A stretch of 64,000 nucleotides of DNA from Pristionchus mayeri (GCA_036245805.1 BTRK01000006.1:29950901-30014900); one strand, 5' to 3'; shown: positions 36,401-52,746, numbered from the stretch's first letter. Translations and numbers: made by a program. Notes: a model not told the origin generated them from the sequence alone.

Positions 36401-38361
36401 GACTGCTCGAGTGTGAAGTGATCGATTGGAGGACGCAGATATGTATCCAAACTGAGATCGATTCATTAAACGGAAAGTAAGTAGTACATACGGTAATTAT
36501 GTCTATAAAATGTATGTTTTTAAGAATGTCCTTGAGCATCTAAGCTGTGCTCACCCTCTCTGCATCTCTGGACACGATCCAATTGCATGATCCGATGGCG
36601 TATCCACTACAGTGTGACGTCGCCTTGATGTTACCGTCGATTGTCTGCAATTCTAGTGAAATAACAACGGCCATGACTTCTCGGAAATGGTCCTTGATAT
36701 GCTTCGATAGTACATGCACATGCAATAATGGTACCTAGAGAGTGGAGAGGAAGAGGGAAGACCGCTCTGTTCGACGAGGAATGAGATTTTCTCTTCTGGA
36801 AGAATGAGAGGGTGGGGGGAAGTCTTCCGGAAGCCCACTCTCGTAAAACTTTCTATGGTGAAACTCAAGTCGAAATTTCATGCAAATGCATTTAGCCGTA
36901 TCCTATTACCATATTTAAACAGTTCTCCACAAAATGTCTTAAAATGCGCTCTAAAACAGCATTTTTCCAAGTCTTCCGGAAGACTTTGCACTTTCCCTCC
37001 CTCTTCCTCATTCCTCGCTCTCTTCCTCGAAAGAGCGGCAGAGTCTTCCTCTTCCTCTTCTTCTCCGCACTCTAATGGTAATTCTCAACTGACCACTGGT
37101 TGGGTGAATGCGACGACCCTCACTCTCTCCAGTGCCTTCTTCATAGTTTCTTCACTGTACATCTGCTGCCATTCGAGGGGAGATCGCATAGGAGCATTCA
37201 GGAAATCTCTGAATCACCTCCCATCAACGGCGATGAAGACTTCAACAAAAGACAGCTTCTCTTTAAATTAGATATCTATTTACAATTCGATTTAGGCGCA
37301 CTCAACGCAATTTAACTATTTTATGCAGTAGTTTGGAAGGTGTAGCTGTATAAAATATCATGGACAGTCGCACAACCTCGTTGTTCATTAAAGAGAACGA
37401 AATAAAATAACTGACGCGTAGACCTCAGGGTCTTTCCATACGTTGTCTGATTTATCGTGTGTTATTCGCTGGAAGTACTCCATCAACTCCTCCATCATCA
37501 ATCTCAATCAATAATTATGGTAAAGCTGAAGGAGAGGTAAACTGACGTTCCATACTGAAGAGTGGGTTCAGAGGCGTACACTCTCCCACTGAATCCCGTG
37601 CCTTCAGTGTAGAAGGGAAGGGCGAGGAGGGAATTCCAGTTGGAGATGAGGATTGCATCCACTTCCTCCATCGACATCGAGCACATCTTCAAAGTAACGG
37701 TGTGAATATTTGACAGGACTGGGACTGTTACAAGGACAATTTACGGTGAAAGGTGGATCGAGAGAGTGCGTATTATTCGAGAGAGAATAAACTGACAGGT
37801 ACAGGATGCATCTCTGGCATCGCTTCCACGTAATGCTTGCCACATATCTGTTTTATGTAGTGAAGACTCGATGAGGGATATGAATCGCAGCGTTTGAGTC
37901 GCTCACTACAAAGATACAACCATAAGTTGAGTACTAAAAAAGGAAACGGTTCTCACTACTGAACATGATTTGCCACCCACGCACCAATTCAGCTTTCAGA
38001 AATCCTTGAGGTTATCTACGACATATGCACCTATGTCCCTACAGTACTATGAAAAATATATATTATAATAGCTGCAATTCCGAAAAGATTCTAACCTGAC
38101 ACTGTACATGAATGGAGTGAAATGAGAGAGGGAAGACATGTCCAAAGCACAGTCTAGCATAATCGTTGTGTTAGGGAAGCGCATGACCATGCACGGCCGA
38201 TTGGGAGTCCACGCCATGCATGTCTGCAACAGGGAATATTAACAAAATGAGTATGATTTAGGAAAAGAACCACATTATTGCCCGATAAGTCTACAGAGAA
38301 ATTTCATATTTTACAATAAACTCACTACTTGCATTAAATTTGGAGTCGATGTCTTCGACAT
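33410..38361 (-). CDS. ints-9: Integrator complex subunit 9 (INTS9)
   Basis: Many minus-strand exons follow the INTS9 order. Near the start, [20 protein letters not shown] (38193-38134) matches the N-terminal strand with TTIMLDCGLDM. Then come [20 protein letters not shown] and [16 protein letters not shown] (37670-37550), [18 protein letters not shown] (about 36602-36549), [83 protein letters not shown], and the C-terminal [17 protein letters not shown]. The last exon reads [20 protein letters not shown] and ends at TAG 33412-33410. INTS9 is an inactive metallo-beta-lactamase/beta-CASP protein that pairs with the INTS11 nuclease to process snRNA ends and attenuate transcription in the nucleus. 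The likely start is the ATG at 38361 ([11 protein letters not shown]), which splices to [14 protein letters not shown] foldback element fills the last intron. Confidence 0.87.
33550..33850. mobile_element. Foldback element inside the last INTS9 intron
   Basis: The left arm (about 33565-33635) contains GTGATAAGACATCTCGGAAA, and the right arm (about 33770-33840) contains the mirrored TTTTTCCGACATGTCTTATC. Both arms carry short CATCTCGGAAAA-type sub-repeats. No coding frame is present. Confidence 0.8.
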
Positions 38362-39022
38362 AGCTTAGAAAAGCCAAATGCAAGATGCAAGAACGGCTGC
38401 AATATTTTCCGAAAAGAACCGAATTTAGTTGATTTTACGGATCTTGAGAACCAGGTTTTTCTAAAGTTAGAACAATTTTCTTACCGTACCTTATGAAGAT
38501 ATCGTTCAATGATTTATTTAATTATTTCGATCGACACGCATTTTGCGTACACACAAAAACAAGACTCCGCCCACTACACCACCGCCATGTTGCGGCATGG
38601 TGCGCGCACCTGGCCGCCGTACACAAAATCGGAGCCGGGGAAAAGTCATCGCAGAAACCCTGATATCGATTGAAATTATCGATTGATTTTTGGTCCTAGG
38701 CCGACATCCCTTGTGCAATGTTAATGGATACGGTAGCATTCAAATTTGTAATTATTCCCTCGGTGGTGTGAACAAAAGTCGGCGTGTGCGTTTGGGGGTC
38801 TGTAAGTCGTTTCGTCAACCTGCAATTCGGACTGCGAAATGCCGTGATCGAATTTGTTCGAATATTTATAAATTAATAATAATAAAATTATTATTATTAT
38901 AAATTACTCAATTATTGTCGTATCCTAACTCTATGTCGTATCCTAACAGTGCTCAAATACATGTCTTGACGATAATATTATAATGTTTATCGATATGGTG
39001 ATTCAATAGTAGAAGATGGATC
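38362..39022. other. Intergenic between INTS9 and CHK copy 3
   Basis: Contains a GC-rich patch (CCGCCATGTTGCGGCATGGT at about 38581) and an AT-rich run of TAATAATAATAAAATTATTA (about 38873-38900). The two minus-strand genes are arranged head to tail. No gene was seen in this stretch. Confidence 0.45.
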
Positions 39023-40690
39023 TCAAATCTCCTCCATAATGGCCTTCAATCTTCTACTCAATGGTCCGTCCTCTTCTCCTTCTTCTGGCTGATCTGCACT
39101 CGGATTGAATACTGCAGTGAAAACCAGCTGGAGGGCTGCCCACTTCAGAGACTCGCGATACATCTTGAACACCTGCAATCCATTCATTGCAAAATGTTCA
39201 CCATACGACATATATCTCCGACGATTCAACTTACCGTATCTTTATCGAACTCGGTGTTCCCTGTGAATCGATTCTTCCTCTTCTCCATCTCAGTCCGATA
39301 GAACTCGACCAATTCCTCCTCGTGTTCTCTTCTATTCTCAGGTGATAGACAAACTCCGATGGCAGATGAGACATCCAGAAGGGCGTTGCCTCAACCATCA
39401 CTTATTACAGTTACTCGAGTCATTCTCATTCATATTTACTGCTATCATCAATTGATGGGGAGACTCACCGATGCTCGCGCACTGCCAGTCAACAATGGCC
39501 AGCAACTCGCCATCTGGATGATCTTTGGTCTTCTCGAACAGCATGTTGTTAGGCCAGAGATCGCAATGAGTGAGAGTGAGAGGGAGAGACTGAAGAGAGA
39601 TCAAAGATAAACTCTGGTTACAGATTGAATAGGGAGAGATACCTTGGCGAAGTCTGGATACTCGTCTTGCAGTTTCTCTACTATGGAAACAAAGGAGAGA
39701 AGAGCACTGAAGATTGAGAGATTGAAAACCAGGGATTCGCAATCGAGGTCACCCATTCATGCCTTGATGAGGGGGATTCTAAGAGAGTGTGGATACCTCC
39801 TTTTGTCTCCGTCCTTGGGTAGCCATTGCTTCTCAGGGAGTGCCCCTACACAATGGATCCCCATCGACTTCACTGCTTCGTGTACAACTGTCTTGTCACT
39901 CACTGCGAACTGAAGACAACTTATGAGGGGAGGAATATTATCATTTCTACGTAGTTGGTTATCTCTATTTCTCATAAAAGATATGCTGACCTTCTTCTCC
40001 GCCGAGAGATGCGCACTCTGGTATCCAACGATGCTGCGAATGATTCCCTTGACCTATGAGATCAAAGATCATCCAAGTAATCAAGGGGTAGTCACTGACC
40101 ACATCGAAAGAGTATCCCTGGGTGAAGTCGACGTCACTGGTCATCTTTCCCGATAGATCCTCCATGATGAGAACTCCCTGCACACAAGTATTCCCTCTTC
40201 CTCTCTACATTCTTCCTCACCTCTCTCCCCTCACATTTCCTCCCTCCGAATGTCCTCGCTAACTTATCCAGGTCCGTCTTTTCCCCTCCATCTGCCAAAT
40301 AGTCGGCCGCCCATTCGTACAGATCGCACTCCCGGTTGTGCACATTCTGGTGCAGTCCGACGGATCCCTCTGCGGTGTGCGACATTAGGAGACAAGATAA
40401 CAGTGAAAAGACTGGAGATGATTGTGAATGCTCACCGGTGCCAGTGATATTCCCACTCGGATTGGTTATCTTCACTGCGTACGACTTCCTTCCGATGCTA
40501 ACTTTGTACAGCAGCGAGCAGAATCCTCTTCCTTCTCCCAGTCTCTCGAACGAGAACGAATCCTGAGGATACGGTAAGTTATAGTGTCCATTTTATATTG
40601 GCCTACCTCATCGCAGATGTTCTCTCCGTGCTTCCTCAACAGATCAAGAACCTCCTCCTTCTCAGGCGTCAGAACCACAGATTGAGACAT
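39023..40690 (-). CDS. CHK kinase-like protein, copy 3
   Basis: The minus-strand ATG at 40690 opens MSQSVVLTPEKEEVLDLLRK. Following exons give RLGEGRGFCSLLYKVSIGRK and SYAVKITNPSG (N-lobe with lysine), HNRECDLYEWAADYLAD, GVLIMEDLSGKMTSDVDFTQ, the catalytic loop LTHCDLWPNNMLFEK and LLAIVDWQCASIG, then ALLDVSSAIGVCLSPENRRE. The C-terminus reads KWAALQLVFTAVFNPSADQ and ends LKAIMEEI at about 39023. It belongs to the same CHK/EcKinase-like family as the two genes at 8.1-11.8 kb but lies on the other strand and is clearly diverged. The substrate is unknown. Frames are continuous across short introns with GT...AG ends, so it looks intact. Confidence 0.78.
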
Positions 40691-41285
40691 TCGATTGAAA
40701 TTGAAAGGAAATGAACAGAAGTTAACCAAGATAAATTGTCGTTTAAATGGTTAGAAGCCTGTAGAAATGGGCGCAACGTTGTGCAATACTCTCGATGTGC
40801 ACTCTGTTTCTCTGGTCTCTCTTCCTTCCCCCTTCTCCTTCTCCCTGTTATGCTCCCCCTCGTGTCTCTAGTGGGTGTACCGGCTTATCTGGGAGAGATC
40901 AAGGCATGCAAAGATCAGAGAGAAGAAGAGGAGACTGATGAAGAGGAGGAAGGAGTGAATGCAGTGAGAGACGACCATTGCGCCTCATTTGTAGGGGATA
41001 GGGGGCAAGTTTATTGATGCGCAAACATTTAGTCCGGCAAATTAGTAAAGTGAATTCCGAGTGAAAAAAAACCGAATGAGTGAATTCCGTGCTTCTCCTT
41101 CCTCTGATCTGCCACTTGATTTTCTCCGACGATTTAATTCTGAAGTTCCACTGAGTCTCTTCTCTTTCACCACGGGTCGATATCCCAGTTGTACCAACTG
41201 CAGGGCTGCGAATCGAAGAGCACGAGAGAAGGAACTGAGAAGGGAGGGGAGAGTTGGCTGAGACCGCAGAAGAAACCTTCTGGGT
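40691..41285. pseudogene. Intergenic stretch with a possible CHK C-terminal relic (-)
   Basis: On the minus strand at about 41225-41160 the frame reads FSRALRFAALQLVQLGYRPV, resembling the C-terminal helix of the neighbouring CHK gene (KWAALQLVFTAV). No catalytic motifs accompany it. It may be a leftover of a duplicated kinase, or an alternative 3' end of the gene at 41286-41768. The plus-strand frame 40736-41017 lacks an ATG and is not supported. Confidence 0.3.
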
Positions 41286-41768
41286 TCATTCCATCGGGAA
41301 TTCCTTCTTGAATCGATCACTTCTTTTCTTGATAGAATCAACGTAGTGCTTGAGAATATCCATCTCGAGCCCTCCTGCAATGGTAATTTAGCATAGATTT
41401 GGTATAGATACATAGTCGGTTGGATTCATATTGAAAAGGAGTACCGATGAGGCGGAGAGGAAAAGGAGGAAGAGTGACATTATTTAATTTCTCATCAAAA
41501 GTGTCGTCGAAGAGGTATTCCTCGATGAAAGATTGATGGAATGTTTCTTTGAGATCGTGAATGATTTTTGAAATATAGAAGTAAACTAGGAAACTAGAAC
41601 AGCAAATCCAAGAGAGGGAGATTCGATAGGTGGAGGGATTTGTGATAGCTAAATCGGAAAACAGCTGTTCGATTATCTTTGAAATGTGGACATTTCGAGC
41701 AATCAGGGGATAAAGAGATGGTGAGGCTTAGAAGAAGAGACACGCACAGTGTGAAGAACTTTCGACAT
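41286..41768 (-). CDS. Small unknown protein with one membrane segment
   Basis: Three exons on the minus strand. A short first exon (MSKVLHT, from 41768) leads across an intron to a long exon that includes STYRISLSWICCSSFLVYFY, a hydrophobic segment of about 20 residues, then ETFHQSFIEEYLFDDTFDE and VTLPPFPLRLI. The third exon joins in phase 1 and reads GLEMDILKHYVDSIKKRSDR, ending KKEFPME at TGA 41288-41286. Total is about 115 residues. The last exon vaguely resembles the CHK helix that precedes the C-terminal segment, so the gene may include kinase-derived sequence. The first intron's acceptor (CAAAG) is weak. Confidence 0.4.
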
Positions 41769-42476
41769 TTTGATAATTTTAGAGGGAGGATATCTTGATG
41801 TCACAGACTGTCGTAGACTACTGTCGACTGTCGTAGACTGGTCGTAGTCTGTTGCAGATAAACATCGGAGAAATGATTACAAGTTGGGAATGGAGAATGG
41901 AGGGAGACTCGTATTTCGTGCGAACAACAGTGAATCATTCGATATTCTATAAAAACACCACTCCGCTTCACAATGAGTTAAATCCTGAAAGGATTTATCA
42001 CGGAAATTCTAGTTTTCCGGTTTTCCCTGTTCTTGAAGCTCTTGAAACGATAGATTAATTTTCTTCTATGCTGCTCCATCTATCGAATCTCTCTCTCTCT
42101 GCTCTCATAGCTGGAAGACATTGATAATCCTATCAGGAGGTCACTGCACCTGCAGCCTCCCCCCTCCCCCCTTCCCCTCCTCTCTCTCGACCCACATTCC
42201 CGCCTGATATGATGAGTGAAACGAGATCTGGCAGAAGCCACTGGCCTCTCTATCATATCAGTTTAATATCAGTGAGAGTGCCCAAACCCGATGATATCGC
42301 TTCCCTCCCTATCCCTTTCATTTAGGAACTCGAGGAGAATCTCGTGAAATACGAACTCTCTTCTATTCCAAATTCTCATTCCACTCGATTTTTCTGCTTT
42401 TATTCTCTTCACATCTTCGTTTTCTATCTATTTGTTTCTCCTATTTCTGATCCTCCAATTGAAGTCCAGTTATAGG

Positions 42477-45406
42477 ATGGATTCTCCGAGCGAACAAGAG
42501 AAGTCTCAACACGAAATAGCCCCTCTCGCGAATCCTCCTGAACAAAAGATGAAGAAGGGCGGAGTACTTAGGAGTCTTAGCTTCCAGGTTAGTCGTTTCC
42601 TGAAATTTCGATGCTACGTCCAATCATGCATCAAATCTCTGCGCATGGAGATGGATAGGGAGTAAGTGAACACTGCAGTTCTCCAACATCGGAGTTCATT
42701 CGACTCCCTCTCGCAAGAAGGGAAAAGTCGATCCCACGTACGATGTCACTCCTGAGAAGGATTACGAGGAACTAGGAACCATCGTGGTATGGGCAATCAA
42801 CATTTTACATTGTTTTCGCAGTTTTTTTCATGCATCTGTTTCTTCTTTCATCATTCAGTTCCCCCCCCCATAAATTAAAAAGAGAATTTCAAATTGCAGA
42901 ACGTTCAAAACTTCGGGACGATGATGAAGAAGTACAAGAAGAAGAATCGACCAGCGAAGTGGACGAAGAGGTGAGGAAGAGGAAGAATCCTCTCCTTCCT
43001 TCTCACCCCCCCCCCCTCTCCTCCTCTCGTTTCAGATTCTTCATTCTCAAGGAATGCTTCCTCCTTTACTATCCTACTTCATTCAAGAAAACTTTCGAGA
43101 AGACGAAGCGTATTGATTTCCATCCCAAGGTATCCTTTGGTCTCTGAAGGGGGGGGGGGATGCGGTGTCGACTGGTCCCTCTGATGCTTCTCCTTCAGGG
43201 AGTCATTCCCCTCATTGGTTGTTCCATCGTCGCAGGGGGAGATCTGGGGAAGAGACACTGTCTACTCATCGCCCATCCACTGTCAGTCTCTATCTCTCTG
43301 TCTCCTTTCACTTCTCCCCTTTCAGTTTCCCGTCTGCAGTCATTGTCTCTGCTCCAGATGGAGCAGCTCAGGAGTCCTGGTTGACTGCACTGAGGAGAGC
43401 AACGAAGATGTGAGAAGAGAGGAGAAGAGAGAGAGGAGAGGGGGGGAGGGGGGGATCCATGATTGCAGATCGTACAAGAATACGATGGTGGGAGAGACGA
43501 TGATCCGCGAGTTGGAGAGTAAGGGGAACTTACTCAATGAAGAGAAGAGGAACTATGAGGTTGCTTCCACTACTAGTCTCCAGTCGATTACTATTCAACT
43601 GATGAATTGGAGAAAGTAACTCTCTAATTCATCTTAATCAGGAGAGATTGGCAGCAGAGGCGACTGCTCGTCAGGCAGAACACGATCGAGCGATGGTGAG
43701 TGACCTAGTGATGATGCAATCCCCCCTCCACCCCCCCCCCCCTGAAGGAACTCGGTCGACTGAAGGAGGAACTAGAGGAAGAGAGGGAGAAGTTGATCAG
43801 AACGACGAAGAAGTTGAAGGACGACCTGCAGAATGTGAAGAAGTGAGAGACAAGGAGTGGAATTGGGAAGGAAGAGAAATGGTTCTCATATTCACTAACA
43901 CTCATAATCCTGATCGAGTGACCTTTCCCTTTCTGGTTTACACGTTGCATCACTCTCAAGTCATTTGGGGTGAGATGAGAAAGACCGAAAATGCTCGATT
44001 TCTCAAGCGAAATGATTTCAGTGAGTTGAAGCTGACAAATGAGACGAAGCGAACATTGGAACAGGAGAAAATCGCCCTGAATGCGAAGACTGAACACCTC
44101 GCTCTCAATATGGCTGTGCGTTCTTCATTCACTTACTGCATAACACAATATTTTGCTCATAGTTTGGAAAACTGTCTTGCGATGGTCGGCCATTTATAAT
44201 TAATTATTATAATTGTCAGTCTCTGAACATGGAAAAGGAGAAGATCGAGGAGAATCTGTCGACGATGCTCAAGGAGAGAGAACAATACATCATCGAGAAA
44301 CAGGTTGGGATCATTTGGATTGAGGAAGAAGATGGAGATAGATGGGGCATTCCTCATGGATCTCGTTCAATCTCTCTCTCTCATCAGAATCTCTCGACTG
44401 CTGCGTGTCAATTGAAGAATCGACTGATGGAGATCGAGACGAAGACGAATTGTATGAGTACTGAGAAGGAGAAGATATCCAAACTGTGGGTCCATTCTGT
44501 TTCCCATTCGAGAGAAGGAATTAAGATTGGAACTGAACGAGATGAAGATGGCCGATCTGGAGAAGGAAAGACACTACTACACGACGCAGACGAATCGATT
44601 GATGGAGACCCTCAAGGTGAGGAATCTCCTTCGACCATCGACAGAGGGAGTTGCAGGATATCTCGGAGCAGAAGGAAGTGACAGAGTGTGAATTGAGAGA
44701 GCAGCTGCAGGCAAGGATCGGGGCAGAGAAACAACTGCAGGCTGCAGAGAAGGTACCGAGGCATATGAACCCCGCTCTAACGAATCAAACTCGCGCCGTT
44801 TCGCAGCCAAAACACACAAACGTTTGTATCAGGATGAATGACGGCGCCTTGAAAAAATATTGCCAACTTTCTCTTTCTCTGTGCCCCCTCACCCTTCGTC
44901 CTCCCTTTAGAACACCGTGAACACCGAATTTCCCGTTGCCGAAGGGCGAAAGATGCCCATGAGAGAGTGAGTGATTGCAGGCATTGGAACATCTGGAGAA
45001 CGCCCTTCGATTGAGTGGAGCACAAATGAGCGAACTGCATGAGCATATCATGCCCGATGTACACAAATTGAGGGGTGAGAAAGAATCATGAGAAATCGGA
45101 ATTAGGCGAATTGAATCCTATGATGATGCGTCTCTCAGAATTCTTCGAGAAGGTTGCTGAAGAGGCGAAAGCAGAGGCCAATTCAGTCGGCATCCTCAGA
45201 TCAGCCATTGGAGCGAGGAAATCAATGAGACGGTGAGGGATGACGAGAATTAGTCTCGATTCGATCGACGATAGGCATCACAATAGTGATCTCTCTCTCT
45301 CTTCAGTTCGATGCGTCGCGTCGTCGGTCGATCGTCGATGAGGAAGACGAAGATCTCCTCTGAAGGCGACGATGGAAACAACAACAACATGAGTTCCGTC
45401 TGCTGA
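42477..45406 (+). CDS. PH-domain and coiled-coil protein (PLEKHD1-like)
   Basis: Starts MDSPSEQEKSQHEIAPLANP (ATG 42477-42479). Exons then give HSTPSRKKGKVDPTYDVTPE, NFGTMMKKYKKKNRPAKWTK, RFFILKECFLLYYPTSFKKT, a GVIPLIGCSIVAGGDLGKRH segment, and SAPDGAAQESWLTALRRATK. This is a complete PH domain ending in the conserved Trp helix. The rest is a long coiled coil encoded by many short exons, e.g. MIRELESKGNLLNEEKRNYE, ELGRLKEELEEEREKLIRTT, ETKRTLEQEKIALNAKTEHL, EKEKIEENLSTMLKEREQYI and CELREQLQARIGAEKQLQAA. A final region reads EFFEKVAEEAKAEANSVGIL and ends NNNNMSSVC at TGA 45404-45406. Vertebrate PLEKHD1 has the same PH-then-coiled-coil plan. A membrane-associated scaffold is inferred from that layout. 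Confidence 0.72.
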
Positions 45407-45442
45407 CTAGTCCACCCCCCATGCAATACCGTAGTCCATCCA

Positions 45443-45790
45443 TTGACTACGGTAGAGGAGGAAGTACATGAATCCACTGTGAAATTACCCGATTCATCCA
45501 TTCTTTCCACTAATATCATTGTGCATCCTCCTTCGCCGCTCTCCAAGACGGTGTCCCCTGCTCCCTCCCCTCCTCACTCTCCTTCTCCCTATTCTGATCC
45601 ACCCGACGACCCTTCCCATTCATTCCAACTACACCAGACCATTCCTTCCCAATCAATAATCGTAAATCAGCCCATTATCTCAGTTTCTCGTCGAAAGAGA
45701 TTCACATACGCTCTCGCAGTAGCATTCGCCATTCCAATTACCGTAATTATCTACCGTATCCTGCATCGATCGATAGGTTCTTATCGCTGA
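45443..45790 (+). CDS. Proline-rich frame with C-terminal membrane anchor (possible alternative 3' exon)
   Basis: An open frame without an ATG start runs to TGA about 45788-45790. It is rich in Pro and Ser (SPAPSPPHSPSPYSDPPDDP) and ends RRKRFTYALAVAFAIPITVI plus a short basic tail, a plausible tail anchor. The frame opens at TGA 45404-45406, the stop of the upstream PLEKHD1-like gene. It could be an alternative last exon of that gene or a separate gene with a missed first exon. Confidence 0.3.
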   Translation: MTTVEEEVHESTVKLPDSSILSTNIIVHPPSPLSKTVSPAPSPPHSPSPYSDPPDDPSHSFQLHQTIPSQSIIVNQPIISVSRRKRFTYALAVAFAIPITVIIYRILHRSIGSYR

Positions 45791-46829
45791 TTCGCTTTTA
45801 TTGTCTAACTCGAATATAAACTTGATCGTTCTTTGTTCCCTTGACAAGTTGTTTTACAGGGGTCTTAACATTTGTTCAGGTCGTAAGGGAGAGCGAGATA
45901 CTTCCCTCTTCAACCCATTTCCTCGTTTCTCCTCCGATTTTTTATCCGCAACTGGAGCCGAGTGAAAATATTTACGTTCAGCTTCGTATTTTCAGTGACA
46001 ACTCGTTATTAGTGATGGATTGGGGAAGGAGTGATTAAGTTGCCTCCCCGCTCGTTCGTTCCCTCCCCTGATCTCTCCTCGTGGTGAAGAGGAAGGGATA
46101 TATTACAGATGACAACAATGAGATGTTGAGGATGGAGGAGGTGAGAAGAAGTGATTGATCAAGCGAAGACCAACCATCATCAATATCGGAATGAGAGTGA
46201 GACTCTCACTACTTCTCCTGAGAGATTACACCAGACAAGTGGTTGACTGTGCAGAGAAGGCGAGAGAACACGAAGAATCGAGAGAGTCAGACGAGATTAG
46301 ATCGAAGAGAGAGTGGATGAGAGAGGAGATGGATTACTCTCGCCCCTTCCACACTCAACAAATCATTCTATCCACATCCGATTGGTATTTCCGCATCTCT
46401 TTCCATGTTTCATTCCTCTTTCCCCTCTCCGATTGACCCTTGTCTCTCTCTTTCGGACACCCGATAGTGTTGTTCCTTCGATGTGCAATTGTATCGCATT
46501 TCTCTGATGTGCTAGAGTGCTAGAATTATACGGGTACGTTGTAATTTGTAAGCATAGTCAAATTCTACAAATAGTTTCATGGATATTTTATTGAGTGGTC
46601 GTTGAGAGGACATTGTTGCAGGGATGCCCTCTCGGTCTCTATTTGGCATCCTCCACTTCTCCCTAGGTGAGCATCTCATTCATGAAGGAGTATCTGCAAA
46701 GTTTGAACTGTTTGACCTCCCGACATTTATTTTCGACCCTATCAATAGACACTGAAATATATCTCACTTCTTAATCAATTTCCATGAGTCTGATCGTCTC
46801 TATTCTGGTGCAGTTCCTCTGCCCCTATG
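45791..46829. other. Intergenic with possible exon fragments
   Basis: Frames at 46155-46400 (containing ESDEIRSKREWMREEMDYSR) and an exon-like piece at 46620-46665 before a GTGAGC donor could be 5' exons of the downstream membrane protein. I could not link them in phase. Confidence 0.25.
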
Positions 46830-48300
46830 AGTGATCCATCCCTCTGCAGGTTCGATCTCCCTGTGTATCTGTCTCGCCGTTCTCTCAGTCATTGGCGATG
46901 CTCCCTTCTTCCCCAATCCATTCCTTCTCTTATTTGCATTCCAGGTAAATACTTCAATCCCAGCTTACAATTCTGAGAAATATCAAGCAAAATACGTTGA
47001 TTTCCCCATTTCTTTCGTGTATTCTCCTTCTAAATTCAGACGATGGCTTCTTCATTGGCTCTTCTCGTGGTCACTGTGCCCTTGGCTTGCATGATTGGTT
47101 AGTTATCATTCACTCCTCTCCCCCCTTTAAATGTATTGTAACATTCTCGAGAGGATTCTCAGGAGATCTCATGATCGCTTCACTCCAATTCTACAGTAGG
47201 TAATGAATGAGATTGCAGCAATGGACCAATCATACTTCCTCCATCCTAAGTTCATCGAGATCCCTGGCCATCTCTTCACTTTCTTCCTTTTCTTCATTCT
47301 CTCCACTCAATTCTTTATCACTCTCAGGAGGATAATCAGGACTTGGAGTGAGAATACTGTGTTAGTTCTATCTATTAGTCTCTACTCGAACTTGAACACT
47401 TTGGCCCCACTTCTCATACTATTTTCTCAACCCTTTCCCACACAATGACCCTCTCCTCTTCTTCATCTGTATTCACACAGATACATTACTCATAAAGAAG
47501 TGGAGTCCTAAACACCAATCCTAGACAATGCAATGGAACGATTTCTACAATGCTGAATATAAAGGGGACTCTTTCAACTGATAACGAGCAGAATTTGAAA
47601 CTATTGTATTATAATCTTCCTTTCCCATTTCCAGAGATGTTGTCTTCCAACAGTGCTACTTGCTACACTTCCAGTTATTATTCGCAACTCTCTTCTCGTT
47701 GGGAGCTACCGTATTCCTGTCGAAGCGAGAGAAGTACGGTAGCTCAGCTGACGCTGTTCATCTGCCTTTACAGTATCTCATACTTCAATCACTCTTTGAT
47801 GGCTTGGAGAGTCAATAAAATGGACTGGTTCGATGTTTTATCTAAAAGGACGAAAAGGTTGGATTTAGGTACATTACTTGTGGATTCAGTGCAGTCTTCG
47901 CTTTCATTTTAATTGTTCTCAATCTTCCCACGATGCGATTGATGCTTGCAAGGTGAATCGATTGGGAACCCGGTCTATCGTAATCCTCTCTCTGCTACCG
48001 TATCCACTCCTTCGTCTAAAGGATAATTCTAGAAAAGCCCTTGACAATGTGGTCGATCTCGACGACGACGATCCATTCTCACACTGGAGAAACTCCTTCC
48101 ACAGGTCATCCTCTCGTTCTCTTCCTTCTCTATTCTATAGATATCCCCAGTTACTCTCATCTCCTTCTCAGTTTGATCCGTCATCTAGTGGCAGACTCGA
48201 TATTACTGGTCCTCTTCTGCTTCCCTCTCCCCATCTCCTTGAGTGGAAATCCAGAGGTGCCTTCCCTATTATCTAATCAGCACCCAATCACCAATCACAG
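46830..48300 (+). CDS. Multi-pass membrane protein, possible serpentine receptor
   Basis: A series of exons each encodes a hydrophobic segment: ICLAVLSVIGDAPFFPNPFL (about 46850-46945), MASSLALLVVTVPLACMI (about 47040-47098), then after an intron MDQSYFLHPKFIEIPGHLF and TFFLFFILSTQFFITLRRII (47220-47345), CYLLHFQLLFATLFSLGATV (about 47650-47715), GFSAVFAFILIVLNLPTMRL (about 47884-47945) and DSILLVLFCFPLPISLSGN (about 48190-48250). The MI to MDQSY joint is in phase 1. Six or seven spans and the exon layout fit a nematode chemoreceptor, and SYFLHPKFIEIPGH recalls the start of SRH-type receptors, but no family signature is decisive. Gene limits are uncertain. Confidence 0.4.
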
Positions 48301-48742
48301 GGTACATCTTCATTACTCCCAGCACTTTCCCTTCTACGATCAATTGGCTGTTCGTTATGGCCCGTACTTAGTACTGTTTACTGTTCCAATACACTTCGAG
48401 ATGTGAGTTGTCATTCCACATCCAACGTAGTGTATGCTTACAGTCCATCATCCAACGCTTCTACACCATTCAATCCTCTCGATCTACCATAACTGGAGCT
48501 CCCCCTGCCCATCATAGTCATGGGGGTGTCAAGATGTTCGGCGTTTAATACCTGCCCAATCCCCTCCCCACGATTCATCTTTATTCAACGGGTTCAGCAC
48601 ATATCATGCCTCACTCCTCACTTCCACGTCGATAAAATCGAGATCAACTTGTGTTTGGAATTGGAATGTGGCCCTAAAGAGGGCCGTTGGGTTCTGGGGG
48701 TGTTTCGCTCTGGGCGCGTGATCTTGTACGCAACCTCATCGC

Positions 48743-52427
<3,685 letters not shown>

Positions 52428-52690
52428 ACTATGTGTTCGGTTTAAGTTAGACTATTTTTCGCTAGACCCATTTTTGTGATGCTTTTCTGACCTCTATGCC
52501 GAAAAGTCTGTGAGTGAGAGTGGAAAATGAGGATAATTTAATTATCGGACTCGTTCGATAGAGGCAGAACAAAGGAATGAAATTCATTTTGCACTCTCAC
52601 TCACAGACTGTTCGGCAAAGAGGTGAGAAATGCATTACAAAAGCAAAAAGGGTGTAGCAAAAAATAGTCTAAAATAAAACCCCATACTGT
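52428..52690. mobile_element. Short inverted-repeat element (MITE-like)
   Basis: The left end has AAGTTAGACTATTTTTCGCT and CTATGCCGAAAAGTCTGTGA. The right end has the mirrored TCACAGACTGTTCGGCAAAG and AGCAAAAAATAGTCTAAAAT. The centre (52530-52570) is unique. No frame is present. Confidence 0.85.
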
Positions 52691-52746
52691 ATGATATAAC
52701 TTGCATTATAACATTATAACATTAACATTATAACATACATTATAAC

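Noticed and set aside
41799..41850. Repeated GTCGTAGACTG units near 41810-41850 as a regulatory array
   Set aside because: There are only three or four short imperfect units and no further support. They may be a small tandem repeat.
44577..45066. Several minus-strand frames of 80-95 codons
   Set aside because: They are antisense to the coiled-coil exons of the PLEKHD1-like gene, which explain the region better.
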